Below are positions 44,820-56,339 of a stretch of DNA of 64,000 nucleotides, piece after piece. The translations under genes were made by a program, and so were the position numbers. Numbering within the stretch: position 1 is the stretch's first letter; every line of letters starts with the position of its first letter. The notes beneath the pieces are model-generated. The model did no database searches, was not told the DNA's origin, and was given only the letters and a program-made list of their open reading frames with translations. Source of the stretch: Macrothele yani (Eukaryota; Arthropoda; Arachnida; Araneae; Macrothelidae); contig CM077011.1 in assembly GCA_039090855.1 (NCBI GenBank), positions 22,011,001-22,075,000 on the forward strand, read 5' to 3'.

Positions 44820-46560
44820 GTGAAAAAGCGTTGTACTCTTTTGTAGATAATTTATGCTATGCATCTTTCGCATGCTAAGATCCTTGTGGGTGTGAAATAA
44901 AACGAGTGATTCAATAGTATTATACACTTTTTAAAGTACAACACATTGCATTAATTCGTGTCACTCACGACCGCAGGGAGCCACAATCCGGTACATACTA
45001 AAGGTAATTAAATCTTAATAATAAGGTTTACTAATTCGTGACATTGAGTGGTACTTACAAGGAAACGGACATGTGGTTGTCGCTGATTGCAAAACCAAAG
45101 TATGTTGTTTAGATTGAGGATCATAAGATATGTTTATATCCAACTTTGAACTTCTATGGACAACAGGAGGAGCCACTAAAGCCTTGTTCATGAGATTTAT
45201 ATTATATAATGTACGTATATTATGAATGCTACATTAGAACGTCTTACATTTATTTTCTATAAAACTAAGTGTAGGAAGTCCCTATACAAATATGGTTAAA
45301 TTCATAACGGACACTGTGTTGGTAACATCAGACATTAACTTACGGCACAGAGACCATTTTCTCTGTCGGCAGTCTTTTGTTCACTGTCAGTTTTCAGCGT
45401 CTCGATTTCAAAATCTAATCCGCTTTGCATTTTATAAGTGTGGTTATGTCACTACGCGTTCTGAATACTTCCAAACACCTCTCCAGTATTGTTTTTAATC
45501 GGGCCTCATTGAGGAATGTGGTAGAGGAAATTCCGAGGAAACAGCATTCGTGAAATGTTCTCACTGTGAGAACTATTTTTGTTTGGATCATTCCATAAAT
45601 AAAGATCTTCATATTTTTTGTCGTAGATGAAAAGTGAGTGCAATGTATATCCATTACTAAGCACGCTATACTGTATATCCATTCATGAATACTTTGTAAT
45701 GTATACCAATTGCTTAAAACAACAAAATCAATTTCGATACGGGCCACAGGAGTAATGGAGATTCCATGAATATTGTCTCTGCCAGTGTTCTTTGATGTCC
45801 TATAACTTCATTTATATCCCATGGCACCTAAAATTTTGTCATTATCCATTACCCCTTTAGTACTGTCAAATGATATAACAAGTACTGTGCATCTAGCGAC
45901 AACAGTCCGGAACCGTTCCCTTGTTAAATAGGTGGATTAATGAAGGCTATTTTCGTAAACTCAATGAAAGAAGATATGCGAGTCAATAAGGTAAATGTTT
46001 ATTAAATCATGGAGCCGGCAATGGTATTTAACCTGTTTAGTTTTAAAAAAGAATTCTTACTATGCGAGTACACTATTCAGATTTAGACGAAAGTAAGAAA
46101 TGACCCTGACATCGATGAATTGTCATGTAGCAACACAATATTCATCCGTGCAAGCTAAAATCTGACTTCTAGATTGAAAGCAAAGCTGAATCGCAAGAGA
46201 GTTGGTGAAAGGAATTGTTAACTTTTGGTCTAGGATATCTACAGACTCCCCACCCATCGTGTTATACATCATTTTTAGGCTCCCGTCAGTAGCAGGTACC
46301 CCTCCACGGCCCCCCCCCTAGGTGGAGGGGGATGCAAAATTTTGGTACGATGCATATTTCAAAACTGTGGGGAAATATTCATAGCATTAAAATGCGTTTT
46401 GGTAATGTCTAATCAGGTTTAATATCACATTCTCATAATACATAAATATTTTAATGAGATACTGTTACTTTTATGTAACACGTGATTAAATAGTATTCCG
46501 CGATAGTTTAGTAAAATATGTTAGTGAGTAAATACGAAATTAACTACTGTTGCGACACTT
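44820..46560 (+). repeat. Dispersed repeat family D, copy 2
   Basis: The left part (44820-45070) and the right part (about 45955-46560) align to 3190-3440 and 3440-4060. The intervening 45100-45950 has no counterpart in copy 1, so it is an insertion here or a deletion there. A C run inside a small hairpin is at 46310-46330 (CCTCCACGG..CCTAGGTGGAGG). Confidence 0.62.
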
Positions 46561-46774
46561 CATGGGAGAGCATGCTGCACGATAAGATTTCAACAGTGGG
46601 TTTTTACAATAACGCAGGGTAATCTATTTCCGTTACATTGAAATTTGCTTTGTATGTACGGTAGTGAACGAATCGTAGCATAAAAAAAAAAAAACATGGA
46701 CCTGTGTATGTGCTAGAAAATAATTTCAACCGGAAATTATTCTAGCAAATTTGAAAAATAGCGCATATACGGAA

Positions 46775-47474
46775 TGGAGATGAGTTCGGGCTCAATTTTA
46801 GGAGCCGCGGACAGCCTGGGTTCAAAGGCCTAGAAGCCCGGGCCCGAATTCTTGGAAAATTTTGCTTATCAAGGCTTGTATTTATGCATTATACACTGGT
46901 CAAATATATGGCCCAAGCAAGGATTAGTTTAAAAATCATTCGTTTAAAAAGTTTAGTTCCGTTAATCCACTTCGCTGTATTAATATGTTTTTAGAAATAC
47001 TACGCATAAAGCCAAAAGTTCTAAAATGTAGATTTGAAAATAAATAAATAATCAACGTGCCCTTCGATCGTATCAGGGGAATCAGTAATTTTGGTAAAAT
47101 CTGAAGAAATGAAAATCGTTTAGAAACAAAAAAATTGCATTCGTTATTTTTTTTTATTTCTAAATTTACTTTTATTTTGAATAAATTGCATTATAAAACG
47201 TACAACGCCGTACAGACCGCTGCAAGTGTTTGAAATTTTGACTCTAGAAAACTAATCTTTGCAATATAATTTACATATGTGCTAATTGGTAAAGGTAGTT
47301 TCGAGTGACGTAGTAGAATATAAAAAAAAGCATGTAGGGAAATTTCCAAAATTAAAAAAAAAAAACGTAAATGCATTCCAGACCAGATTGTTCTACATTT
47401 TGTAACATTAACAAAGCTTTGCGCTTATTAGTATAATTATCATATGTGTGTGCAGTTTCCAGATCAAGTTCATC

Positions 47475-47507
<33 letters not shown>

Positions 47508-48053
47508 GCATCTAATGCCTCAGCGCCTCAACTTGATCTTTTCTCTAAAACTCAACCTGCTGCTCTAAAAACCAACGTCACCCTGAAATTCGGGGGATTG
47601 AGGAAATTTAAAAAATAAATGGCAATACTTCTAACTGCCCAATTTTGAAAATCAATACATCATTTTAAAGATAAGATTATTGTTTTTTAATAAAATACAA
47701 AAAATTGGAATGTGATTTTTTCCCAGTTTTTCGGTACCAAACCTCAAACGAATCCTTGCTTGGGACAAAGCTTTGGACAATGCATAATGCAAGTCTCTCT
47801 AAGCAAAATTTGTCTTGCAATGGCAGCTAGCTTAGGAAATTGAAAAACCTTCCACCATTTTAACAAATCCACAATGAAATTCAGCACGTGTAATTAAAAC
47901 GGGATCCAAATTACACGTGTTTTGCATACATTGGGGGATGTTGAATTAATTGCAGTAATGAAATTCAAGACGTGCAATTCAGAGCCCGGGGCCGGGTTTT
48001 CCCGTAGTTAATGAATTCTGAGCCTGTCCGAGCCCGGGCCGGGCACATCTCTA
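46775..48053. mobile_element. hAT-like non-autonomous element
   Basis: The left end TGGAGATGAGTTCGGGCTC and the right end, reverse complement TAGAGATGTGCCCGGCCCGG, share TrGAGATG and CGGGCTC. The flanks ATACGGAA (46767-46774) and ATACAGAA (48054-48061) are an 8-bp target duplication with one mismatch. TAGAGATG-type ends with 8-bp duplications are established for hAT elements. The inverted similarity extends inward: ATTTTGCTTA..TTATGCATTA..CCCAAGCAAGGATT on the left is matched in reverse at 47750-47815. No transposase is present. Confidence 0.82.
47477..47504 (+). repeat. (GA)14 microsatellite
   Basis: An uninterrupted GA run inside the hAT-like element. Confidence 0.97.
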
Positions 48054-48061
48054 ATACAGAA

Positions 48062-49129
48062 CTCGGAGTTCGAACAGAGCTGTTTATAAAAGCCTAGCAA
48101 TATAATGGACTAAGCACTAGTGCAAAATATTTCCATCGAAAACCAGACGATTTGAGATTCGTTAAACACAAACAAGGCACAATTGTCATAATAGTGCTTC
48201 ATGTGATTCAGTACGTTCGGGAAAACATGCCCCAATGTATGCAAAACAGGTAAATTTTGCAAAAAGGTTGACATAAAACAGCACTTTCGCCGTCATATTC
48301 TACAGTGAAGCAAATCCCACCAGTGTGAATGAAAAGTTAGTCCCGTTTGGAGCTAGACATAATTTTGGGCTTGCATTATTATGCGAAACTTTGATTGAAC
48401 ATTGCGAGGACGTGGAACACACGGTACGCTGATGACATGCATTTGGCACAGTGTCACATTTTCTATGAGATACATAGATAATTTAGAGTGGCAACTGTGC
48501 TGTTCGGGTGCTTTTAACGCTATTACTGAAAAAAGGGTTAAACACGAAAATGGTTTCAACTTTTCAATACTGAAGACACCAGCCTCGGTGACAGACCGAG
48601 GTGCAGATGTCCAGCAACCATAAACCATGACACTTTGGTTGCAGCTGTGACGGTGAACCCCGGTATCAGCAAGCGACAATTGACCGTTTGGGGAATGGTT
48701 TTCTCAATCAATCCTACTTCGTAGTTATCTAGACTAACTTGGTTTCTGCTCCAGGTCTCAAGAGAGGTTCCGCATGAATTGATATCCCAGCAAGCAGGAC
48801 AATTTGTCACTCTGTCTGAGATTACTGTCAAATGCGCAGGAAGATAGGGTTTGATGTCATATCGTCACGGGTAATGAAAAGTGGATATCCCTTCGTTGTC
48901 CTACCACTGGGAACCAACTTTTTAGGCTACATCAGGAAGCATTAACAATGGTGAAAAGTGGGTGGTTTGAGAGGAAAGTCATGTTGTGCATTTGGTTGAA
49001 TTGTGAGGTGGGTCCTGTGCATTGGGAACTCATGCAAAATGGTGAGGCTGTGTACTGGAGCCTTTCTGCCGAATGGATTCATGTTGCTCAGCGCCAAAAC
49101 TACCCAGCCACCATTGCTGCAATTGGATC
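48062..49129. other. Unassigned DNA
   Basis: No recognisable gene. Open frames of up to about 108 codons near 48350-48830 overlap on both strands and resemble nothing known. Confidence 0.4.
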
Positions 49130-49690
49130 ATGAACCGAGAGCTGCTGCAAGTGCACAGTGAACCGAGCGTTGATGCAATTGGACAATGCACCGGGCGTTG
49201 ATGCAATTGGACAATGCACCGGGCGTTGATACAAGTGGACAATGCACCGGGCGTTGATGCAAGTGGACAATGAACCGGGCGTTGATGCAAGTGGACAATG
49301 AACCGGGCGTTGATGCAAGTACACAATGAACCGGGCGTTGATGCAAGTACACAATGAACCGGGCGTCGATGCAAGTACACAATGAACCGGGCGTCGATGC
49401 AAGTGGACAATGAACCGGGCGTCGATGCAGGTGGACAGTGAACCGGGCGTCGATGCAGGTGGACAGTGAAACGGGCGTTGATGCAGGTGGACAGTGAAAC
49501 GGGCGTTGCTGGAAGCGGACAGAGAAACGGGCGTTGCTGGAAGCGGACAGTGAAACGAGCGTTGCTGGAAGCGGACAGTAAAGCGAGCGTTGCTGGAAGC
49601 GGACAGTGAAACGGGCGTTGCTCCAAATAGACAGTAAAGCGGTCTTTGCTGCAAACGGACAGTGAAACGGGCATTGCTGCAGAATTGAGT
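49130..49690 (+). repeat. 28-bp minisatellite, about 20 units
   Basis: The unit reads GAACCGGGCGTTGATGCAAG plus TGGACAAT. Variants are zoned: GTTGATGCAA with TGGACAAT or TACACAAT on the left, GTCGATGCAG with TGGACAGT in the middle, GTTGCTGGAA with GCGGACAGT on the right. Neighbouring units share variants, the usual sign of growth by slippage or unequal exchange. Because 28 is not divisible by three and the unit has no minus-strand stop in any frame, three long overlapping open frames appear (up to 249 codons). These are by-products. Confidence 0.95.
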
Positions 49691-49789
49691 AAAGGCCACA
49701 AAAGTCCTGACAAGGCCCTGATCTCCCTATACAAATGTAGGCAAGTCAGAGTGACACCTGAAGGCATGGCGCATAACATTCAAAGGTGT

Positions 49790-49985
49790 TAGTTGAAATT
49801 AGTATTAGTAAAATTGTTTCCCATCTCCTTTTTACCCACCCTCCTTCCAACTTTCCCCAATTTCCTACTACTGTGCCGTCCTGTTCCCATTTTCCTAATG
49901 TATCGATTCGATTTTTTAGTTGCTTCTCTCCCCCCCCACTTTTTTTTTATAATTACCATTTCAATTTTCTCTATTTCCCCATTTC
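49790..49985 (+). other. Pyrimidine-rich tract
   Basis: Plus strand rich in C and T (CTCCTTTTTACCCACCCTCC and similar), ending at the head of a family R element. No coding signal. Confidence 0.6.
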
Positions 49986-50700
49986 ACGCTTTCCAACCGT
50001 AGGTTGAAGAAGCTTATATGCTCCAGCTTTGTCCGTCTGTCTGTCTGTCTGTCCGCACGGTAACTCGTGTAAAAATGGGTCGATTTCGAAAAAATTGTTA
50101 GTATGTCGTAGGGAACCACCTAGGGACAAACCTTATTGAAAATGGGCCAAATGGAGTCAAAGGTCAGGACATAGAAGAGGGATCCGATCCATTCCATTGC
50201 CCTTATGCATCATAACTTACGTAAACATGGTTCGATTTAGATGAAATTTTATTATATGGTAGTGCACCACTGGGGACGAACCCTAGTGAAAATGGGGTCA
50301 AAGGTCAGAACACAGGGATCCATTCCATTCTGTTGCCGTTATGCGTCATAACTTGCGTAAAAATTGCTCGATTTCGATGAAATTTCAGTATGTGGTAAGG
50401 AGCCACTGGAGACAAACCCTGTTTAAAAGTAGCGAAATAGGGTCAAAGGTCAGGACATATGAGCGGGATCCATTCCATTGCCCTTATGCGTCATAACGTG
50501 ACTAAAACTGATTCGATTGAGACAAAACTTTATGTTGTTCCGGAGGTATATTGAACCGGTTCGGTTGAATATCATCGAAATGGGGACAAACGTCAGGGCA
50601 CAGGAGCGAGATTTATTCCACAGCTATTATCCACATAACTTGAGTTATGATCTCTGGTATGTTGGAAAGCTTATAATAATCGATGTATTGCAGGATTTTT
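49986..50700 (+). mobile_element. Family R element, copy 5 (longest uninterrupted)
   Basis: The head CGCTTTCCAACCGTAGG is at about 49987, a (CTGT)n expansion lies in GTCTGTCTGTCTGTC near 50035, and units start near 50048, 50210, 50344 and 50492. The tail ATGTTGGAAAGCTTATAATA and ATCGATGTATTGCAGG ends near 50700. Unit spacing is 134-162 bp. Confidence 0.83.
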
Positions 50701-50725
50701 AACTTGTTTTATATTCTTGGTAGTC

Positions 50726-51055
50726 TCACAATATAAAGTTTAAATTGTTTTTAAATAGATTGAAATTATTTATTATTGTAAAATTATGAGGCAGAGAATT
50801 CCAAAATTGAGGCCCAGTATAACTTAGTGACTGTTTAACGTATTGAGTCCTGGGAATAATTGGTCTTAGTTGAAATCTACGTCTAGTATTATTGTCATGG
50901 ATAGGTAATGCAATTTCAGTTATATAATTTTTTATTCTCCTGTACATTGCCTTTCGCAAATTGTAATTATATAGTTGTTTCAATGTTAATATGCTATATT
51001 TATTTGGGTCAATGTGTTTGTACATAGGTGAGTTCATTAGTGAAAAATGATTCAT
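50726..51055 (-). pseudogene. CR1/L2-like LINE, C-terminal tail of reverse transcriptase ORF
   Basis: The minus-strand frame of 109 codons reads SILTLKQLYNYNLRKAMYRR, then HDNNTRRRFQLRPIIPRTQY, and SLSYTGPQFWNSLPHNF near the end, before a stop. The order (KQL..L..MYR, HNTRR, RTxY, GPxxWNSLP, FKxxL) is the usual C-terminus after the RT domain in CR1/L2/Daphne-type LINEs. The RT itself is missing, so it is a 5'-truncated fragment. Its tail abuts a family R element. A short palindrome (GATTCATATA..TATATGAATC) and an A run follow at about 51045-51115. Confidence 0.7.
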
Positions 51056-51115
51056 ATATTTTTTTTATATGAATCGTTGTCTAATATGCCTCACCAAAAA
51101 AAAAAAAAAAAAAAA

Positions 51116-52301
51116 GAAACAAGAGCAATACTAATCACCTATCTATATCATGAATAATTAATTAACGTCGTATTTGTGATGGAATTTTCACTGCGCCAAG
51201 GTTTCTAAACGAAATGGAAATGAAGTCAGAGAAAAAAGTGGCTTTGAGAGCGCGTTTTCTGGCGAATTCTAAATGCTACATTTTCTTTTTGAATTTTACT
51301 TCTTTTCTCAAAAGTTCATTTCCATTTCATCATGACACCATATTTTTGTTTTTTCAAATTTTATTTTCCTATTATATATTTCTTAACTGTCAGAAATGTT
51401 ACGAACGGGAAATTTTTTATCGCAAATTCGCTGTCATGAAATGTCATTGATTTTGGTTTAATACTCTGTAAAAAAAAATTTAGAAACTCACGAGTCACTT
51501 TCTGTCATTTCTTTCGTGAATTAACGAAGCATATTTCTGATAAAACCTTTTCCGTGAAATGATAGAAAGAAATCCGTATTTCACGGATTTTTCGTACCAC
51601 GGGAAAATTCTGAATTTTTAGAAACCTTTCCGCAATTCCTTTCGTATATTAACGGAAAAACTTCCTTCTCACTTTTTCATATCCATATGACTAGAAATTA
51701 CCAGTAATAGGAGCGATTGGTGAGAACCTTTGAGGTTTGATTTTTTTAAATTTCAATCATCCATCGAATTTTGAAGTTTCGTAGTGGGATCGGATATTGT
51801 GGATGGCAAATCGCATGAATTTTGTTTCTTGTGTGGCACAGGATATTTCTTCTCTTCTCCCCTATTTTGTGCACCAGCTATTTAATATATATTGCCTTAC
51901 TGGGAGAAACCGGATACTTAACGAACCATACAGATGGTTATACGATGTCTATGTATCAATCTTTGGACATAGAATATAAAATATAATATATCTGTCAAGA
52001 GTAAATTTTATATTCAGGATTTTCGTTGTAAAATATTACTATAAAAAGTACATTTCACCTTTTTTAAAAATAACAAAGCCATTGATAGTTTAAAAAAATC
52101 AAACTGAAAAGCATTTTGTTGCTTCAAAAATCACGATGAAAACCGCTTAAGTTGTGAAAAGTCCTACAGAAAAAATATATTACAAACCTATTCAGAAAAA
52201 TCACCAGCAACAGAAAATAAAATTACTAAATCCCTCGTATTTATGACCAAAATAATCATTGCCGCGCGATTTGTTTTACGATGCACATGATTCGAATTTC
52301 C
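51116..52301. other. Unassigned AT-rich DNA
   Basis: No supported feature. Short stretches (51540-51660) echo the TTTCCGTGAAwT wording of repeat family F, but no alignment could be established by eye. Confidence 0.4.
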
Positions 52302-52366
52302 GAGTGTCTGTAGCTCAGTGGTTAAAGGCGTGCTTTACCTGTTCAAGCGGCGTGGGTTCCATCCTG
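52302..52366 (+). tRNA. tRNA-related sequence (pseudo-tRNA or SINE head)
   Basis: TGTAGCTCAGTGGTTAAAGG is an excellent A box with D-arm wording. GTGGGTTCCATCC, about 45 bp further, is a near-consensus B box lacking the usual TTCGA. The anticodon stem does not fold convincingly. A working tRNA is unlikely. Confidence 0.35.
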
Positions 52367-52578
52367 AAGGGGAATGATTATCTGGGGGGGGCAAGTACTT
52401 AAAAGGGCAGGGTCCTCGGTTTTGCGGAATTTCAGTTTAAATACGGAAAAAACCTGAAATTGATTTTTCTGAGATAAACGAAATTTCTGACTACGGACAA
52501 TCTGGAAAAACACGGGTTAAAATAAACGGGCACTTTTAAAAAACTGAAATTTCTGAAAAACATTAATACGTAATTTAA

Positions 52579-54865
52579 CTGCAATTTAAAGTAACTTTGA
52601 CACCTTGATAACAACATTTGGATCCCTGTTTTCTTCTGTCTATCAAACACAGGAAAAAATTTCCTTTTAGTGAGCATCACGAGTTTACCTTATTAGCAAA
52701 CTAGTTTAGGGGCTTTCGTTAAAACCCAGTTTATTCCCAAACAAAACATTACTCCGGCAGTTTTTACTGCACGTTATTTTCAGAAATTTTCCGTGAATTC
52801 GCATTACTGATTTTTTTGCAATTTAATAAAAAGGTGTCTAAGACAAAAATATTAATTATCAGTTAGAATAAACTAAATATTGTAAATATATCAGAGAAAG
52901 ATATTTCTACTTTCAGAAATTTTCCGTGAATTCGCATTACTGATTTTTTTACAATTTAATAAAAAGGTGTCTAAGACAAAAATATTAATTATCAGTTAGA
53001 ATAAACTAAATATTGTAAATATATCAGAGAAAGATATTTCTACTTTCAGAAATTTTCCGTGAATTCGCATTACTGATTTTTTAACAATTTAATAAAAAGG
53101 TGTCTAAGACAAAAATATTAATTATCAGTTAGAATAAACTAAATATTGTAAAATATATCAGAGAAAGATATTTCTACTTTCAGAAATTTTCCGTGAATTC
53201 GCATTACTGATTTTTTTACAATTTAATAAAAAGGTGTCTAAGACAAAAATATTAATTATCAGTTAGAATAAACTAAATAGTGTAAAATATATCAGAGAAA
53301 GATATTTCTACTTTCAGAAATTTTCCGTGAATTCGCATTACTGATTTTTTAACAATTTAATAAAAAGGTGTCTAAGACAAAAATATTAATTATCAGTTAG
53401 AATAAACTAAATATTGTAAAATATATCAGAGAAAGATATTTCTACTTTCAGAAATTTTCCGTGAATTCGCATTACTGATTTTTTAACAATTTAATAAAAA
53501 GGTGTCTAAGACAAAAATATTAATTATCAGTTAGAATAAACTAAATATTGTAAAATATATCAGAGAAAGATATTTCTACTTTCAGAAATTTTCCGTGAAT
53601 TCGCATTACTGATTTTTTTACAATTTAATAAAAAGGTGTCTAAGACAAAAATATTAATTATCAGTTAGAATAAACTAAATATTGTAAATATATCAGAGAA
53701 AGATATTTCTACTTTCAGAAATTTTCCGTGAATTCGCATTACTGATTTTTTAACAATTTAATAAAAAGGTGTCTAAGACAAAAATATTAATTATCAGTTA
53801 GAATAAACTAAATATTGTAAATATATCAGAGAAAAATATTTCGACTATCGCAAGCGAATAAGGCGTTTTGGAGACAAAACTATCTCTTGCTATGATGAAA
53901 TAGCAGACTTGAATTTGCGTCAGCTAAACGGTAGTTAAAATACTCCGAGTTACACGCAACCAAAAGCAAGTCCCACATTCTTTGAATTTTTGCCACAAAT
54001 GAAAACACGCATATGTATGCATGTTTAAGCATGCATGTGCTTTATGCTTTAGTTGCTTAAAACCCGAGGGCGTAGAATGTTTTCACGACTGACGCAGAAC
54101 TTCTACGCTCTGCTTCTTTTGATTTTAGGGCAATAGTTTTAAACAAAACTATGTTTCTGACCCCATGAAACACAGCTGAATGCGCGCTCAGTACTAAAGC
54201 AGACATGATTACAGTGCCCCGAAAATTCCAGAGAAAATGCTGAGAGAACGTGAGATGAGCTTTCTGAAGAGAAGCGGTCGGTTTGGGAGGGGACGTAAAC
54301 AGCGTCCCGTCAATGCTGTAATGGAGCCGCTAATTTAATCTTCTCCGCAAGTAGATGAGGCCTAGAATTAAACTCCCATTACTACTGCACAACATCTTCT
54401 GCCATAAACAGCGTAATTAATTTGCGTGGGCTGACTTTAACATGGCTAATTAATTATTACTTTTCTCTTGTCTGGGTTCTGGACGTAGGAAGGTTTATTA
54501 CCCATCGCTAATATATGGAAACATCGGTAGCATCGCTGAGCTGATGTTTCAAGCGATAATTACCATGGTTTCACCACACCCTTTGAAACATAACTTCGTG
54601 GCTTAAAATTGTACAAGGTAAAGCAATTTCCTTGAAAAGATAGTGGTAAACTTTAAATCATAGATACTGTGCTACCTAGTAAACTGCCGGAGCAGTGTTT
54701 GTTTGGAAATAAACTGGGTTTTAACGAAAGCACCTAAACTAGTTTGCCAATAAGATAAACTCGTCATGCTCATTAAAGGGAAATTTTTACCTATACACCT
54801 GTGTTTGATAGAAAACAGGGATCCAAATTTTGTTAACAAGGTTTCGAAATTACTTTAAACTAGAC
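52579..54865. mobile_element. Inverted-end element carrying a minisatellite (family F)
   Basis: 52579-52765 and 54683-54865 are reverse complements over about 185 bp. Shared words include TTTGGATCCCTGTTTTCT, TATCAAACACAGG, GCAAACTAGTTTAGG and AAAACCCAGTTTATT. Between the arms are eight nearly identical units (52781-53848) and about 830 bp of single-copy sequence without a recognisable ORF. The left arm directly abuts the array. No transposase, so superfamily unknown. Confidence 0.7.
52781..53848 (+). repeat. Eight-unit 133/134-bp tandem array
   Basis: Unit starts (CAGAAATTTTCCGTGAATTC) are at 52781, 52914, 53047, 53181, 53315, 53449, 53583 and 53716. Differences are mostly one base in an A or T run and a few single substitutions, so the array expanded or was homogenised recently. 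Internal words: GGTGTCTAAGACAAAAATAT, TATCAGTTAGAATAAAC. Confidence 0.97.
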
Positions 54866-55018
54866 GAAACATGTCGGAATCGACGGTTAGGTTTTTCTTT
54901 TCTTTTTTATTTTGAAAAGAATTTACTCATATGAAACAACAAATGTAAACTTTATTTGATTGACAAATTCATTCAACCACTTCAGAAGAGACAATAAAAT
55001 AGTCCAGGCTCATAATTT

Positions 55019-55096
55019 TCTTTTTTTTTTTTTTTGACTGAAGGTTTAACGACCACTGTGAGCAACTATAAATAGGCTATAAACAGTCGCCCGTAA
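55019..55096 (-). mobile_element. SINE A, 5'-truncated
   Basis: Only the 3' part of a minus-oriented SINE A is present: the T run, AGGTTTAACGACCACTGTGA, GGCTATAAACAGTCGCCCGT, then unrelated sequence. Loss of the tRNA-like end is what incomplete reverse transcription gives. Confidence 0.88.
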
Positions 55097-55160
55097 TATT
55101 TTCACTAACAATGGTCAAGGGAATTCTTTATCTCAACGACTACAGTCTTGTGAAGATTAT

Positions 55161-55452
55161 ATATAGATTAAGATAATACAACGTAGTTGTCACAAATGTT
55201 TTTTTTTTTTTTTCTATTTTTCAAGCCGACCATGGTTTCGCTGGGTATTGACCTAGCTTCATCAGGACGAATGGCACTGTCCTGATGAAGCTAGTGCCAT
55301 TCTTCCTGATGAAGCTAGTGCCATTCGTCCTGATGAAGCTAGTGCCATTTGTCCTGATGAAGCTAGGTCAATACCCAGCGAAACCATGGTCGGCTTTAGA
55401 AATAAAAAAATAAACATTTGTGACAACTACGTTGTATTATCTTAATCTATAT
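55161..55452. mobile_element. Palindromic element with 24-bp internal repeat
   Basis: Arms 55161-55268 and 55351-55452 are nearly perfect reverse complements (ATATAGATTAAG.., AACGTAGTTGTCACAAATG, CCGACCATGGTTTCGCTGGG, TATTGACCTAGCTTCATCAG), differing mainly in a T run. The centre repeats GTCCTGATGAAGCTAGTGCC plus ATTC at an exact 24-bp period (starts 55279, 55303, 55327, 55351), and the last unit merges into the right arm. No coding capacity. Confidence 0.88.
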
Positions 55453-56339
55453 GGTCAAAGGAATGTTTATTTATATTATATATTGGGAAACGCCTTACCT
55501 ACGTGAATGAACTGGATCGAATGAATATTTAAATTGTATATATACATCACACACTCCAACGGCATAACGCGATCAGATCTTCGAGAGTGTTCGCTGTTCC
55601 GACGAGAAGAACTTTGATAGGAATGCCTGCTGCTAGCGTTGCTTTGCGGAACGGTTCGCTCAGAAAAGATGAGACTTCGGACTATCTCAGTACCTTCATG
55701 CCTCCGCTTTCAACAGCGCGTGAGTCAACCGCACGCTTCTCCCATAGACTTTTTAATGGAAATTTTGCCGCCCCACAACACCCGAACCGTTGGCCGAATC
55801 TCATGTTTCTCTTCAACTAGCACATCTACATGGTAAGACCTTTATTTTGATACCTCAACGATATCTTTACGTTCAGCCGTTCTCTCAAAATAGGACTCAC
55901 ATTAAAAAACCTTATAGAATTAATATATAGATTGATGTTAAATAGCCGATCTTCAATATTAAGAAGTGTCCATTTTAATCAAAAATGGAGAAACTTTTTC
56001 TTTTGTTTAGTGGTTTAACCCTCCGAAATGATGTTTATTTACATACTAGTTCATAGCCCGTGCCATGCACAGGTGGAAAAGCTAAATACATATACATAAC
56101 TATAATAAATGGTTGAATTATTAATGGGTAGTCTAAGATATGCCATCAACAAAATTTTCGTAATATTTCCATTCAATATAATCATGACAGATGCCCGTTT
56201 CACTCACGGACAATGAAATTTGCTGACCAAGAAAGAAGCATCGGATTGAACTGAAATTTTAAGGAAGTAATGATACAGATGAATGATACACATCATGGAA
56301 GAAACAGAGCTGCAGGACAATTACAGAGGGATCTGTGGC
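55453..56339. other. Unassigned DNA
   Basis: A 77-codon open frame at 55587-55820 resembles nothing known. No other signal. Confidence 0.4.

Noticed and set aside
47477..47504. GA run as a GAGA-factor regulatory element
   Set aside because: It lies inside a non-autonomous hAT-like element and no promoter features were seen, so a plain microsatellite is the simpler reading.
49030..49779. 249-codon minus-strand open frame
   Set aside because: It is a read-through of the 28-bp minisatellite; the other two frames are also open over the same array, so the frame reflects unit composition rather than selection.
52781..53848. CRISPR array
   Set aside because: Units are contiguous 133/134-bp copies without unique spacers, and the genome is eukaryotic.
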